Below, in pieces: positions 24,790-33,475 of a stretch of DNA of 64,000 nt. Position 1 is the first letter of the stretch. Each line of letters opens with the position of its first letter. The stretch spans positions 62,001 to 126,000 of the forward strand of contig JAETSA010000009.1 of the NCBI GenBank assembly GCA_021769885.1. Direction: 5' to 3'. A model generated the notes under the pieces. That model made no database searches and was not told where the DNA came from. It saw only the letters and a list, made by a program, of their open reading frames with translations. Source of the DNA: Bacillota bacterium (GTDB taxonomy: Bacteria > Bacillota > Clostridia > Oscillospirales > Acutalibacteraceae). Both the position numbers and the translations under genes were made by a program.

Positions 24790-25644
24790 TCAATCCTCGG
24801 AAAATTCCTGTGCCAGCTTCTTCAAATCCTCTGTGCCGAAAAATTCGATTTCGAGCGTGCCTTTGCCGCCTTTTTCCGTGTAGACCTTGACTTTTCTGCC
24901 CATCGCTTCGCTCAGTGCCAGCTCGACCTCATCATAAAAGCGATCGCGGGCTTTCGGCCGTTTGGCGGGGGCTTTTTCCGCTTTGCCCGCACGCTTGCAA
25001 AGCCGTTCGGTTTCACGTACGGAAATCCCGTTTTTCACAATCAGCTCCGCAATACGCGAAAGCTCCGCCGCATCGCTGACGGAAAGCAGGGCGCGTGCGT
25101 GCCCCATAGAGACCTTTCCGTCCTTGACGAGCACGGTAATCTCCTCGGGCAGATTTAAAAGCCGCAGCGCATTCGTCACTGCGGTGCGGCTTTTGCCTAC
25201 GCGCGCCGCCGCCTGCTCTTGCGTCAGCCCGAACGAATCAATCAGACGTTTCAGCCCCTCGGCTTCTTCAATCGCATTCAAATCCTCGCGCTGTAAATTC
25301 TCAATCAGCGCAAAAATGCTTTCTTCCTCATCGCTCATTTCACGCACGGTCACGGGCACTTCCGTAAGCCCTGCCATACGCGCGGCGCGGTATCGCCGCT
25401 CCCCTGCCACCAATCGGTAGCTGCCGTCCGCCATCGGACGCACAAGCAGCGGCTGAATCACACCGTGCTCGCGGATGCTGTCCGACAGCTCCGCAAGTGC
25501 TTCTTCGTCAAACGTTTTTCGCGGCTGTTCGCGGTTCGGCTCAATCTCGTCTACCGAAAGCTTGACCGCATTTTCTTCTACGGCGTTGTCAAAAAAGAGC
25601 GCGTCTACGCCCTTGCCGAGTCCGCCTTTTTTCGCTTTTGCCAT
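24790..25644 (-). CDS. parB: Chromosome partition protein ParB (Spo0J)
   Basis: CTP-dependent DNA clamp that loads at parS near the origin and recruits ParA and condensin. The N-terminal ParA-stimulating tail (KKGGLGKGVDALF) is followed by the CTPase domain with REQPRKTFDEEAL, GVIQPLLVRP and GERRYRAAR (about residues 78-86), then ENLQREDLNAIEEA, and the helix-turn-helix GLTQEQAAARVGKSRTAVTN. The C-terminal dimerisation domain ends FGTEDLKKLAQEF. 284 residues is standard. Distinct from the Noc-like paralogue at 28973. parS-like sites lie at 27239 and 31035. Confidence 0.95.
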   Translation of the reverse strand: MAKAKKGGLGKGVDALFFDNAVEENAVKLSVDEIEPNREQPRKTFDEEALAELSDSIREHGVIQPLLVRPMADGSYRLVAGERRYRAARMAGLTEVPVTVREMSDEEESIFALIENLQREDLNAIEEAEGLKRLIDSFGLTQEQAAARVGKSRTAVTNALRLLNLPEEITVLVKDGKVSMGHARALLSVSDAAELSRIAELIVKNGISVRETERLCKRAGKAEKAPAKRPKARDRFYDEVELALSEAMGRKVKVYTEKGGKGTLEIEFFGTEDLKKLAQEFSED

Positions 25645-25655
25645 CGTTTTTCCCC

Positions 25656-26285
25656 TTATCTCGCCCGGCGGTACGCCTCGGCTTCTTCCTTATATTCCTG
25701 TTCAAAATAGCCTGCTTCGGTGTAGGTCACCGCATAATTGTCAATGTCAAGCTCCGACAGCAGAATGTAAACATTGTCCGATCTCCAAATGTGATTTCGG
25801 TAATTGCCCTGGTAAATTGCCTGCTTTCCGTAGCGTGCATCAAACAGCGCAACCGTCTCCGCTGTGTTCATTCCGTCTGACGCAGTATCCCCGCGGAATT
25901 GTAACTGCTCTAACAAATCGGTCTGCGCAGAAAACATAAAGACCACATTTTTTTCATTGTCATAATTGACAAACGAGCCGAAAAAACGGTTGGAGAGCGT
26001 TTTGCGTCCGTCCTCCCGCACGGTCGGCTGAATCACCTGCCCGATAGCTGCCTGCACCTCTTCGACCGTCATTCCCATTTTGATGTTGGCGGCGAATGTA
26101 AACACCCCCTGCAGATTCTCCGTTTGCGGTTCGGTGGATTCCGCAGTCGGCTCAGCTGACGCCGTTGCCGTCGGTTCGCTTTCGTCCACCTTCTCGAATT
26201 TTCGCCGCCCGCAGCCCGCAAGCGCGGAAAGGCTCAACGTACACAGCAAAAAAATGCTGATTGCTGTTTTCCATTTTTGATTCAT
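25656..26285 (-). CDS. Lipoprotein of unknown function between parA and parB
   Basis: A signal peptide ending in lipobox LSALAGC (residues 17-23) predicts a lipid-anchored extracytoplasmic protein. A Glu/Thr/Ala-rich linker (about 28-50) precedes a globular alpha/beta domain with GMTVEEVQAAIGQ, similar in flavour to SmpA/BamE-like small domains (MTVEEV then strands), but I do not recognise a specific family. The start at ATG 26285 is chosen because the longer frame from 26435 would overlap parA; the ribosome site is weak (AAGTGGTGAT). Eleven bases before parB, so parA-lipoprotein-parB likely form one transcript. Confidence 0.65.
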   Translation of the reverse strand: MNQKWKTAISIFLLCTLSLSALAGCGRRKFEKVDESEPTATASAEPTAESTEPQTENLQGVFTFAANIKMGMTVEEVQAAIGQVIQPTVREDGRKTLSNRFFGSFVNYDNEKNVVFMFSAQTDLLEQLQFRGDTASDGMNTAETVALFDARYGKQAIYQGNYRNHIWRSDNVYILLSELDIDNYAVTYTEAGYFEQEYKEEAEAYRRAR

Positions 26286-26364
26286 AGCTATCACCACTTT
26301 CGCACACCGGCAAAGGTGCGCTTTACATACTATATATATTATTCCGTCTTCATAAACGCGGTAC

Positions 26365-27129
26365 TCATCTCTGCTTCTTGAGAAATTCCTCCGCAAATGC
26401 CGCATAGGACTGTGCGCCCTTGGAATTGCGGTCATAATACATTACGGGCTCGCCGAAGCTCGGTGCTTCGGACAGGCGCACGTTGCGCGGAATGGTCGTG
26501 CTGTAGACCTTTTTGGGGAAGAATTTTTTAACCTCTTCCACTACCTGCGCAGTCAAATTCAATCGACCGTCATACATTGTCAAAAGAACTCCTTCAAGCT
26601 CAATATGCGGATTGTAAAGACGTTTGATTTGCCGGACAGTCGTCATCAGCTGGGCTAAGCCTTCCAAAGCATAGTATTCGCATTGAATCGGCACTAAAAA
26701 AGAATCACTCGCACAAAGGGCGTTAATGGTAATCAGCCCCAAAGACGGCGGGCAATCCAAAAATACATAATCATATTGCGCCCAAACGCTCGCAAGTGCC
26801 GATTTCAAACGGCTTTCGCGGTGCTCCAAGGCAATCATTTCAACCTCTGCGCCTGCAAGATTGATATCCGACGGCATAATGTCCACATTTTTAAACTTTG
26901 TATGTATAATTGCATCGGCGGTGGGTTCGCCGTTTATCAGCACATCATATGCCGCCGTTTTAATAGCACGCTTGTTGATGCCGTAGCCGCTGGTGGTGTT
27001 GCCCTGCGGGTCAATGTCGCAAATCAGCACCTTTTTACCGAGTGCGCCGATTGCCGCAGAAAGATTCACCGCCGTGGTGGTTTTCCCGACCCCGCCCTTT
27101 TGATTTATAATCGAAACGGTTTTCGCCAT
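26365..27129 (-). CDS. parA: Chromosome partition ATPase ParA (Soj)
   Basis: Deviant-Walker ATPase that segregates origins with ParB and in Bacilli regulates DnaA. Walker A KGGVGKTTTAVNL (residues 11-23), A' loop DIDPQGNTTSGYG (39-51), Walker B YVFLDCPPSLGLI (about 117-129). 254 residues with no extra DNA-binding domain, the chromosomal Soj type. GGAGTG precedes ATG 27129. Confidence 0.96.
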   Translation of the reverse strand: MAKTVSIINQKGGVGKTTTAVNLSAAIGALGKKVLICDIDPQGNTTSGYGINKRAIKTAAYDVLINGEPTADAIIHTKFKNVDIMPSDINLAGAEVEMIALEHRESRLKSALASVWAQYDYVFLDCPPSLGLITINALCASDSFLVPIQCEYYALEGLAQLMTTVRQIKRLYNPHIELEGVLLTMYDGRLNLTAQVVEEVKKFFPKKVYSTTIPRNVRLSEAPSFGEPVMYYDRNSKGAQSYAAFAEEFLKKQR

Positions 27130-27238
27130 TCCCCGTTCACTCCAAATTCATTAGTAGGAAAAGTATAGCACAACACAAGGTAAAAATAAAGCCCTTTTCG
27201 AAAATTGAGAGGTATGTACAAAAAAATTGCAAAGCGGA

Positions 27239-27254
27239 TGTTTCACGTGGAACA
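27239..27254. promoter_or_regulatory. parS site (one mismatch)
   Basis: TGTTTCACGTGGAACA, one base from the consensus 16-mer TGTTTCACGTGAAACA. It lies 110 bases upstream of parA in a small repeat-free patch. Confidence 0.88.
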
Positions 27255-27398
27255 TACAGACGATGCGGTGGTGCGCGTTCTTATAAGAATGATAGTGATG
27301 CATTTGTTTTGGATATGGGCGGCTTAAATACATGTCATTCTGAGCGGAGCGAAGAATCTCAATCAGAGTGACGTAAATTGTATAATCAGTAGGGCGGG

Positions 27399-27469
27399 GG
27401 TGCGGGTCTCCAGTGGAGACCTCTGCATACGTAAGTATGCAGAAGCACCGACCGAGCCGGCAGGCGAGA
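27399..27469 (-). repeat. T1 hairpin element, copy 5
   Basis: Reverse orientation, GCATACGTAAGTATGC middle hairpin. The host palindrome is GTAGGGCGGGGG-T1-CTTGCCCCCGCCG; the empty form GTAGGGCGGGGGC...CCCCGCCG is intact at 16115-16139, which fixes the insertion ends to within a base or two and shows no target duplication longer than that. Confidence 0.8.
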
Positions 27470-28125
27470 CCTTGCCCCCGCCGCAGAATCTCACATAGAA
27501 AAAAGTAAATTAGATAGGTGTAGGGAACGACCTCTGTGTCGTTCCGAAAATTTTGCATCGTGTAAAACGGATTTGCAAATTGTAGGGGACGCGCCTTCAG
27601 CGTCCCGCGGGCGAACGCAGTTCGCCCCTACGATGTAGGGGATAGCCCTCTGTGTCGTTTCGTGAGGTTTTATCCAACTTTAGCGGGCGGGCGATTCGTG
27701 AATCGCCCCTACGGGTTTGTGCAAAACTTGTCATTCTGAGCGTAGCGAAGAATCTCAATCAGAACAACGTAAATTGCATAATCAGTAGGGCGGGGGTGTG
27801 CATATCCGTTGGGTTGTGCAAAATTTTGCACTTGCTCGGGCGAACGCAGTTCGCCCCTACGAAGATTTTTGTCATTCCGAGCCGCAGCCAAAGAATCTCA
27901 CATATAGCAACGTGAATTGGTTCGGGTCGTTGAGACGCCGACCCCTACAGGGTGTGCTCTGTTTTACATACCGTAGGGACAGCCCTCGCGGCTGTCCGTT
28001 TGGAAGATTTTCACACAGAACAAAGTAAATTAGATAGATGTGTAGGGGGCGCTGACCTCAGCGACCCGCGGGCGATTCGTGAAGCGCCCCTACGGGGTTG
28101 TGCATCACCGTTAGATTTGCAAATT

Positions 28126-28176
28126 GTAGGGGACGATGCCTTCATCGTCCCGCGGGCAAACACAGTTTGCCCCTAC
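28126..28176. repeat. REPIN matching the internal palindrome of RAYT-C
   Basis: GTAGGGGACGATGCC, CATCGTCCCG then CGGGCAAACACAG, TTTGCCCCTAC. The first arm differs from the second internal palindrome of the RAYT at 59790-60328 by a single loop base. Confidence 0.75.
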
Positions 28177-28972
28177 AGGATTGTGATTTGCCGTTGGGTT
28201 TGCATGAAATTCTACCTTGTGGGGCGGGCGTGGAAACCCGCCACTACAGGGTCAGTGCATCGTTCTACGCATCGTAGGGACAGCCCTCGCGGCTGTCCGC
28301 TTTGGGGAATCCGCACACCGCAAAATAAATCGGAGATCATAGGACAGTAGAAAACGCGAAACAGCGACCGAGCCGTAGCCCGATCGCTGTCCGCTGTGGA
28401 TGTGGGGTGTGAAAGAGAAGGATATGGATATTTAAAACGGGTCGGCAGCAGGGGTGGCCGCCGCCCACGTTTTACAAAATTCAGCCGCATTCCGCGGGGT
28501 GGGTTGTGTGGTTTTTAGCGTTTTATATTTTTAAAAACCGACGAACGGCAGATGCTGTTTTGGGTTTGTAAAAATTCAATTGATTTGAATGGATTTGCGC
28601 ACCTTTGACGCCCCGCAAGGTTTGATGTGATTTTGCGTGTAGGGAACGACCTCTGTGTTGTTTCGTGGATTTTGCACGGCATAAAATTGATAATTTGTAG
28701 GGGTCGGCATCCTTGACGACCCGCAGAATTTTATCTTGCTTCGCGGGCGGGCACGGAGACCCGCCCCTACGGGAGTGCTTCACTGTTGGGTTGCGCAAAA
28801 TCCAGCCTTGCACGGGTGCTTCGCGAAGCACCCCTACAGTTTCGGCGAATCACCCCTACAATGGTTTTCTCCAAGTTTGTCATTCTGAGCCGTAGGCGAA
28901 GGATCTCACATAGAGCAATACAAATCGGTTCACGCGGGCGGGCGTGGATTATCTCCGAAAGCAAGTGCAAAT

Positions 28973-29806
28973 TCAAACCGCTTCCATATCGGTCGGGAGA
29001 GGGAGCTTGAGCTGTTCGAGCTTCGGGATGCGCACAACGTATTCAATATATTCAGGCGTTTCGCTTTTGGCGGCGTCTGCATCTACACCCGCGCGGCGAA
29101 TGGCGTCCACGGCGTGATTCAGTGTGTTGATAAACACGCGCACATCGCGGATACCGCGGAAATTGTTGTGCGTCTTGCCCTCTTTGGAAAGCATTTGCTC
29201 AATCAGCCGCTCGCTTTCCGAAACGTTCAGACGGCGGTCGATGATGATGCCGAGCGCACGGGCACGGCGGTCGTCGTCCTCCAGCAATAAAAGTGCGCGT
29301 GCATGGCGTTCTGTCAGCCCCGCCCGAGAAATACGGTAGCGCATTTCCTCCGGCAGCTGCAAAAGCCGCAGCTTATTCGAGAGCGTGGAACGCGCCTTGC
29401 CAAGCTTTTTGCAAAGCTCCTCGCGGCTCATCCCGTATTCCGACAGCAGACGGTCAATCGCTTCCGCTTCTTCAAAGAAGTCGAGGTCCTGCCGCTGTAA
29501 ATTCTCAATCAGAGAGAAAATTGCGGAATTTTTATTGTCAACCTCCGTAACGATTGCAGGCACCTTTGTTAAGCCCACCAACCTTGCCGCACGTAGACGG
29601 CGTTCGCCCGAAACCAGTTCAAATGCGCCGTCCTCTTTTTGGCGGACGGTAATCGGCTGTAAAATGCCGTTTTGGCGGATGCTCTCTGCCAAGCCCTCCA
29701 ATTCGTCATAATCGAATCGCTTGCGCGGCTGATTGGGATTCGGCACAATTTGTTCCTGCGGAATCAAAAAAATCTGACCGCTGCTTTTGACTTTCGGTGT
29801 ACGCAT
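28973..29806 (-). CDS. noc: ParB-like nucleoid occlusion protein (Noc type)
   Basis: Second ParB-family CTPase, located just downstream of rsmG as Noc is in Firmicutes. Motifs: PNPNQPRKRFDYDEL, NGILQPITVRQ, SGERRLRAARLVG (about residues 66-78), IENLQRQDLDFFEEA, and the helix-turn-helix GMSREELCKKLGKARSTLSNKLR. It lacks the GLGKG ParA-stimulating N-terminus of ParB but has an N-terminal MRTPKVKSSGQIF that could serve as the membrane-associating segment. The start is ATG 29806 after GGAGG; the ORF upstream of it is not supported. A ParB paralogue with partition rather than occlusion function cannot be excluded. Confidence 0.82.
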   Translation of the reverse strand: MRTPKVKSSGQIFLIPQEQIVPNPNQPRKRFDYDELEGLAESIRQNGILQPITVRQKEDGAFELVSGERRLRAARLVGLTKVPAIVTEVDNKNSAIFSLIENLQRQDLDFFEEAEAIDRLLSEYGMSREELCKKLGKARSTLSNKLRLLQLPEEMRYRISRAGLTERHARALLLLEDDDRRARALGIIIDRRLNVSESERLIEQMLSKEGKTHNNFRGIRDVRVFINTLNHAVDAIRRAGVDADAAKSETPEYIEYVVRIPKLEQLKLPLPTDMEAV

Positions 29807-29949
29807 AAGAAAAACCTCCGCTAAGCTGCCTTTGTCGGGGGACGGACAAGAGGCTTGTCCTTTGCCCTGACACAAGAATAGCACACGAAGGTTCTGTTTG
29901 TAAAGAAAAAGCGTTCGCCTGTTTCGGCGGGTTTCTGCGCTTTTTTCCG

Positions 29950-30663
29950 TTATTTTAACGGGGATTTCGCGATTTTTGCAGAGGGACGCGGATATTTTGA
30001 CGGGGTTTGCGATATTTTCCGCACAAAAAGCAGTCGGCGCGGCATATTTTCGACTAAAAGGAACTGCTTGTCGCGCTCGATTTTGCCGCCGAGCAGACGG
30101 AGCGCGCCCTGTGCCGCTTGAATTTCCGCATCGGTTTCGGCGGATTTCATTGACAGAAACAAGCCGTTTTTTCGGACAAACGGCAGGCAGTACTCCGAAA
30201 GGTTCTGCAAGTTGGACACTGCACGCGCCGTGACGAAGTCGAACCGCTCACGGTATTGCGGCAGATTTCCTGCCTCTTCCGCGCGCATATGCACGGTTTC
30301 GCCGTTCAATTGCACCGCAGATAAAACATCTTCAATAAAGCCGAGCTTCTTTTTGGTGCTGTCCAAAAAAGTCACCTGCAAGTCGGGACGGAAAAGCTTT
30401 AATACAAGCCCGGGGAATCCCGCACCCGTGCCGACGTCGATAACAGCTGCATTTTCGGGAAATTCGACAAGCCCAAACAGCGCAAGACAATCCGCAAAAT
30501 GCTTGACGGTCATATCATCCGGCTCGGTGATGGCGGTCAAATTAAATTGCTTGTTGGTTTCGACAAGCAGCTGCGCATACGTATCCAAACGCGCAAATGC
30601 CGCCTCCCCTACCGTCACGCCGAACGGCGCAAGGGTTTGCTCCAACAAAACGCGGTTCAGCAT
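29950..30663 (-). CDS. rsmG: 16S rRNA (guanine527-N7)-methyltransferase
   Basis: RsmG (GidB) methylates G527 in the 530 loop of 16S rRNA with SAM. Seen: FNLTAITEPDDMTVKHFADC (residues 40-59), SAM motif VIDVGTGAGFPGLVLK (about 72-87), FDFVTARAVSNL. 237 residues. The start is ATG 30663, whose first base overlaps the mnmG stop (TGATG), with GGAGGG in front. Cotranscribed with mnmG. Confidence 0.95.
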   Translation of the reverse strand: MLNRVLLEQTLAPFGVTVGEAAFARLDTYAQLLVETNKQFNLTAITEPDDMTVKHFADCLALFGLVEFPENAAVIDVGTGAGFPGLVLKLFRPDLQVTFLDSTKKKLGFIEDVLSAVQLNGETVHMRAEEAGNLPQYRERFDFVTARAVSNLQNLSEYCLPFVRKNGLFLSMKSAETDAEIQAAQGALRLLGGKIERDKQFLLVENMPRRLLFVRKISQTPSKYPRPSAKIAKSPLK

Positions 30664-32534
30664 CAAATTCCCTCCTTTGCAAGGTAAATCAGCAATACGG
30701 ACACATCTGCAGGCGACACCCCGCTGATACGCGACGCCTGCCCGACGTTTTGCGGCCGAATCTTCGCGAGTTTTTCCCGCGCTTCCAGGCGCAGTCCGTC
30801 AATCTTGCTGTACTCGATATTTTCAGGGATGCGCTTGCCCTCCAAGCGGCGCATTTCGTGAATCTGCGCCTGCTGGCGGCGGATATAGCCCTCGTATTTC
30901 AGCTCAATTTCGACCTGCTCGAACACCTCACGCGGTAAATCGGGTCGGGTCGGGTCAAAGGGTGCGAGCGCATCATAGCTAAGCTGCGGGCGGCGAATCA
31001 GCTCGACCAGCTTCACGCCCGATTTCAACGGCGATGTTTCACGTGAAACAAGCAATTGCTGCAACGCCTCCGACAGCGGCACAGAGGTCTCCTCTACCCG
31101 CTTGCGCTCCGCCGCAATTTGCGCCTTTTTCCGCTCGAATCGCGCGAATTTCTCCTCGGAAACCAAGCCGATTTCTCTGCCGTACGGCGTCAAGCGCAAA
31201 TCCGCGTTATCCTGCCGCAGTAAAAGCCGATACTCTGAGCGTGAAGTCATCATTCTGTAGGGATCGGAGCACCCTTTTGTCACCAAATCGTCAATCAGCG
31301 TGCCGATATAAGAGGACGCGCGATCCAAGATAAACGGGTCTTTCCCCTGCACCTTGCGCGCCGCGTTGATACCCGCAATCAAGCCCTGCGCCGCCGCTTC
31401 CTCGTAACCCGACGAGCCGTTAAACTGTCCTGCCCCAAACAAGCCCTCTAAATCTAAAAATTCCAGAGATGGCTTTAAGGCAAGCGGGTCTACGCAGTCA
31501 TATTCAATCGCATAGGCGGTGCGCATCACCTCTACGTGCTCTAAGCCCTTGATTGTCCGCAGGAATTGCAGTTGCACGCTTTCGGGAAGCGACGAGGACA
31601 TTCCCTGCAAATACAGCTCCTCCGTATCGAGTCCGCACGGCTCAACAAACAATTGGTGGCGTTCCTTATCGGGAAAGCGCATAATCTTATCCTCAAAGCT
31701 CGGGCAATAGCGCGGTCCTACACCGTGAATTTTGCCGCTGTAGAGGGGCGAGGTGTGAATGTTTTCCAAAATCACACGCTTTGTTTCGTCGTTTGTGTAG
31801 GCAATATAGCATTCCGCCTTATTTTCGGGCGGTGTTTCGGTATCAAAAGAAAACGGCACCGTGGTTTCGTCGCCCTCCTGCACCTCTAACACGGAGAAAT
31901 CCACACTGCGTCGGTTCACGCGTGAGGGTGTGCCCGTTTTGAATCGGCGCAACGGAATTTGCAGTTTATAAAGGGCTTTCGAAAGCTCGGTTGCGGGGAA
32001 CATCCCGTCGGGCCCGCTTTCATAGGAAATATCGCCGATATATACACGCCCGCCAAGGAAGGTGCCCGTGGCAAGCACGACGGTTTTTGCAGTATAAATC
32101 GCCTCTAATTTGGTCTTGAGCACCCAAAGCCCGTCGGAATTTTTGGTGAGGTCAACGACCTCCGCCTGTTTGACGTCCAAATTCTCCTGCAATTCGAGGG
32201 TATGCTTCATATATTTTGAGTATTCGCGGCGGTCAATCTGCGCACGCAGAGAATGCACCGCAGGTCCTTTGCCGCGATTGAGCATCCGCGATTGGATTTC
32301 CGTTTTGTCCGCCGCCCTGCCCATTTCACCGCCGAGCGCATCGATTTCGCGCACAAGATGGCCTTTCGACGTGCCGCCGATGGACGGATTGCACGGCATA
32401 TTGCCAATCCAATCAAGATTGACGGTAAATACAATCACCGAACAGCCCAATCGCGCGGCGGCAAGCCCTGCCTCGATGCCCGCGTGCCCTGCGCCGATGA
32501 CGGCAACATCATATTGTTTCGCAAAATATTCCAT
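30663..32534 (-). CDS. mnmG: tRNA uridine 5-carboxymethylaminomethyl modification enzyme MnmG (GidA)
   Basis: FAD-dependent partner of MnmE that installs cmnm5 at wobble uridine of certain tRNAs. FAD-binding GAGHAGIEAGLAAARLG (residues 13-29), NPSIGGTSKGHLVREIDALG (47-66), the second cysteine motif in YCPSFEDKIMRFPDKERHQ, and the C-terminal ALEAREKL-type helical domain ending ISGVSPADVSVLLIYL. 623 residues. The start ATG 32534 gives the canonical YDVAVIGAG N-terminus; its ribosome site (GGTGAT) is weak. A perfect parS site lies within the coding sequence at 31035. Confidence 0.96.
   Translation of the reverse strand: MEYFAKQYDVAVIGAGHAGIEAGLAAARLGCSVIVFTVNLDWIGNMPCNPSIGGTSKGHLVREIDALGGEMGRAADKTEIQSRMLNRGKGPAVHSLRAQIDRREYSKYMKHTLELQENLDVKQAEVVDLTKNSDGLWVLKTKLEAIYTAKTVVLATGTFLGGRVYIGDISYESGPDGMFPATELSKALYKLQIPLRRFKTGTPSRVNRRSVDFSVLEVQEGDETTVPFSFDTETPPENKAECYIAYTNDETKRVILENIHTSPLYSGKIHGVGPRYCPSFEDKIMRFPDKERHQLFVEPCGLDTEELYLQGMSSSLPESVQLQFLRTIKGLEHVEVMRTAYAIEYDCVDPLALKPSLEFLDLEGLFGAGQFNGSSGYEEAAAQGLIAGINAARKVQGKDPFILDRASSYIGTLIDDLVTKGCSDPYRMMTSRSEYRLLLRQDNADLRLTPYGREIGLVSEEKFARFERKKAQIAAERKRVEETSVPLSEALQQLLVSRETSPLKSGVKLVELIRRPQLSYDALAPFDPTRPDLPREVFEQVEIELKYEGYIRRQQAQIHEMRRLEGKRIPENIEYSKIDGLRLEAREKLAKIRPQNVGQASRISGVSPADVSVLLIYLAKEGI
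31035..31050. promoter_or_regulatory. parS site (perfect) inside mnmG
   Basis: TGTTTCACGTGAAACA, identical to the Bacillus consensus palindrome. Located in the coding sequence about 3.8 kb from the site near parA, a typical intragenic position. Confidence 0.93.
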
Positions 32535-32791
32535 AAAATCACCAAAGAATAGAAGTTTGTAAGAGAACCCGGGTTTGTGCAAAAGAAGTGAATTGTTGTC
32601 AAGCGGCCGTAGGGACAGCCCTCGCGGCTGTCCGTTCTGCGGGCGAGCATTGCGCGCCCCTACAGGTTTTGCAATTCTCCGTTAGGTTTGTGCAGAATCC
32701 GACCTTGCTCGGGCGATTCGTGAATCGCCCCTACAGGGGGGGGACGTATCACCATTGCTCTGTGCAGATTTTTGCGGGCGGGCGTGGAAGG

Positions 32792-32862
32792 TCTCGCCTG
32801 CCGGCTCGGTCGGCGCTTCTGCATACTTACGTATGCAGAGGTCTCCACTGGAGACCCGCGCC
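32792..32862 (+). repeat. T1 hairpin element, copy 6
   Basis: GCATACTTACGTATGC middle hairpin; CGGCGCTTCT in place of CGGTGCTTCT and GACCCGCGCC in place of GACCCGCACC, a paired change. Splits GGGCGGGCGTGG...CCGCCCCTAC. Confidence 0.75.
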
Positions 32863-33139
32863 CCGCCCCTACGGGTTGCGGTTCACCGTTTGGTTGTTCT
32901 GATTTTTGCGGGCGCGCAATCTGTCATTCTGAGTGAAGCGAAGAATCTCACACAGCAGAAAGTGAATTGGATTCTACGCAGGGGCGACTGAGGGCGCAAG
33001 CGCCCCTACATTTGTAGGGAACGACCTCTGTGTCGTTCCGTAGGGGTGCGCAGAATCCGACCTTGCTCGGGCGATTCGTGAATCGCCCCTACAGGGGTTG
33101 CGTATCACCATTGGTCTGTGCAGATTTTTGCGGGCGGGC

Positions 33140-33196
33140 ACGGAGACCTCTGCATACGTAAGTATGCAGAAGCACCGACCGAGCCGGCAGGCGAGA
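33140..33196 (-). repeat. T1 hairpin element, copy 7 (truncated)
   Basis: Lacks the outer part of the GGTCTCC/GGAGACC hairpin: the host GGGCGGGCACGGAGACC runs straight into the GCATACGTAAGTATGC hairpin. Possibly produced by recombination between the host arm and the identical GGAGACC inside T1. Confidence 0.65.
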
Positions 33197-33475
33197 CCTT
33201 GCCCGCGCCGCAGAGTTTCCCACAACACGACGTGAATTTGGTACACGCGTAGTGGCGGACTTCCACGTTCGCCGTTCAGTTCGTGCAAAACTCAACGTGC
33301 TCGGGCGATTCGTGAATCGCCCCTACAGGGGTTGCGTATCACCATTGCTCTGTGCAGATTTTTGCGGGCGGGCACGGAGACCCGCCCCTACGGGTTGCGG
33401 TTCACCGTTTGGTTGTTCTGATTTTTGCGGGCGCGCAATGCGCGCCCCTACTGGGGCGTTGCCGGCACAACATCA

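Larger units (their letters stand above)
27333..28945. repeat. Large REP/REPIN field between parA and noc (gap 27130-28972)
   Basis: About 1.6 kb with no gene. Compact inverted pairs with GTAG at both ends: 27582-27631, 28042-28093, 28126-28176. Wider pairs: 27635-27712 and 28697-28770. Single copies: 27520-27546, 27838-27860 (reverse), 27923-27947 (reverse), 27973-27998, 28221-28246 (reverse), 28274-28299, 28639 onward, 28814-28837 (reverse). ATTCTGAGCG-type repeats at 27333-27361, 27729-27757, 27870-27900 and 28878-28908. A T1-split copy is at 27389-27483. The patch 28326-28610 lacks clear repeats and shows nothing recognisable except a GACAGTAG...CGATCGCTGTC fragment. Confidence 0.8.
32608..33465. 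repeat. REP/T1 field (gap 32535-33475)
   Basis: No gene. Begins with an inverted pair of GTAGGGACAGCCC and GGGCGAGCATTGCGCGCCCC type (32610-32662), followed by reverse GGGCGATTCGTGAATCGC copies at about 32713, 33068 and 33302, a GTAGGGAACGACC copy near 33015, GTAGTGGCGGAC near 33249, reverse GGGCACGGAGACCC near 33365, reverse GGGCGCGCAATGCGCG near 33429, an ATTCTGAGTG repeat at 32921-32950 and two T1 copies. A repeat unit of about 300 bases (GGGCGATTCGTG...ATCACCATTG...TGTGCAGATTTTTGCGGGCGGG) recurs three times at about 32710, 33068 and 33300. Confidence 0.75.

Noticed and set aside
27333-28945. Possible CRISPR array in the parA-noc gap
   Set aside because: Repeats are unequal, in both orientations, with irregular spacing, and there are no cas genes.
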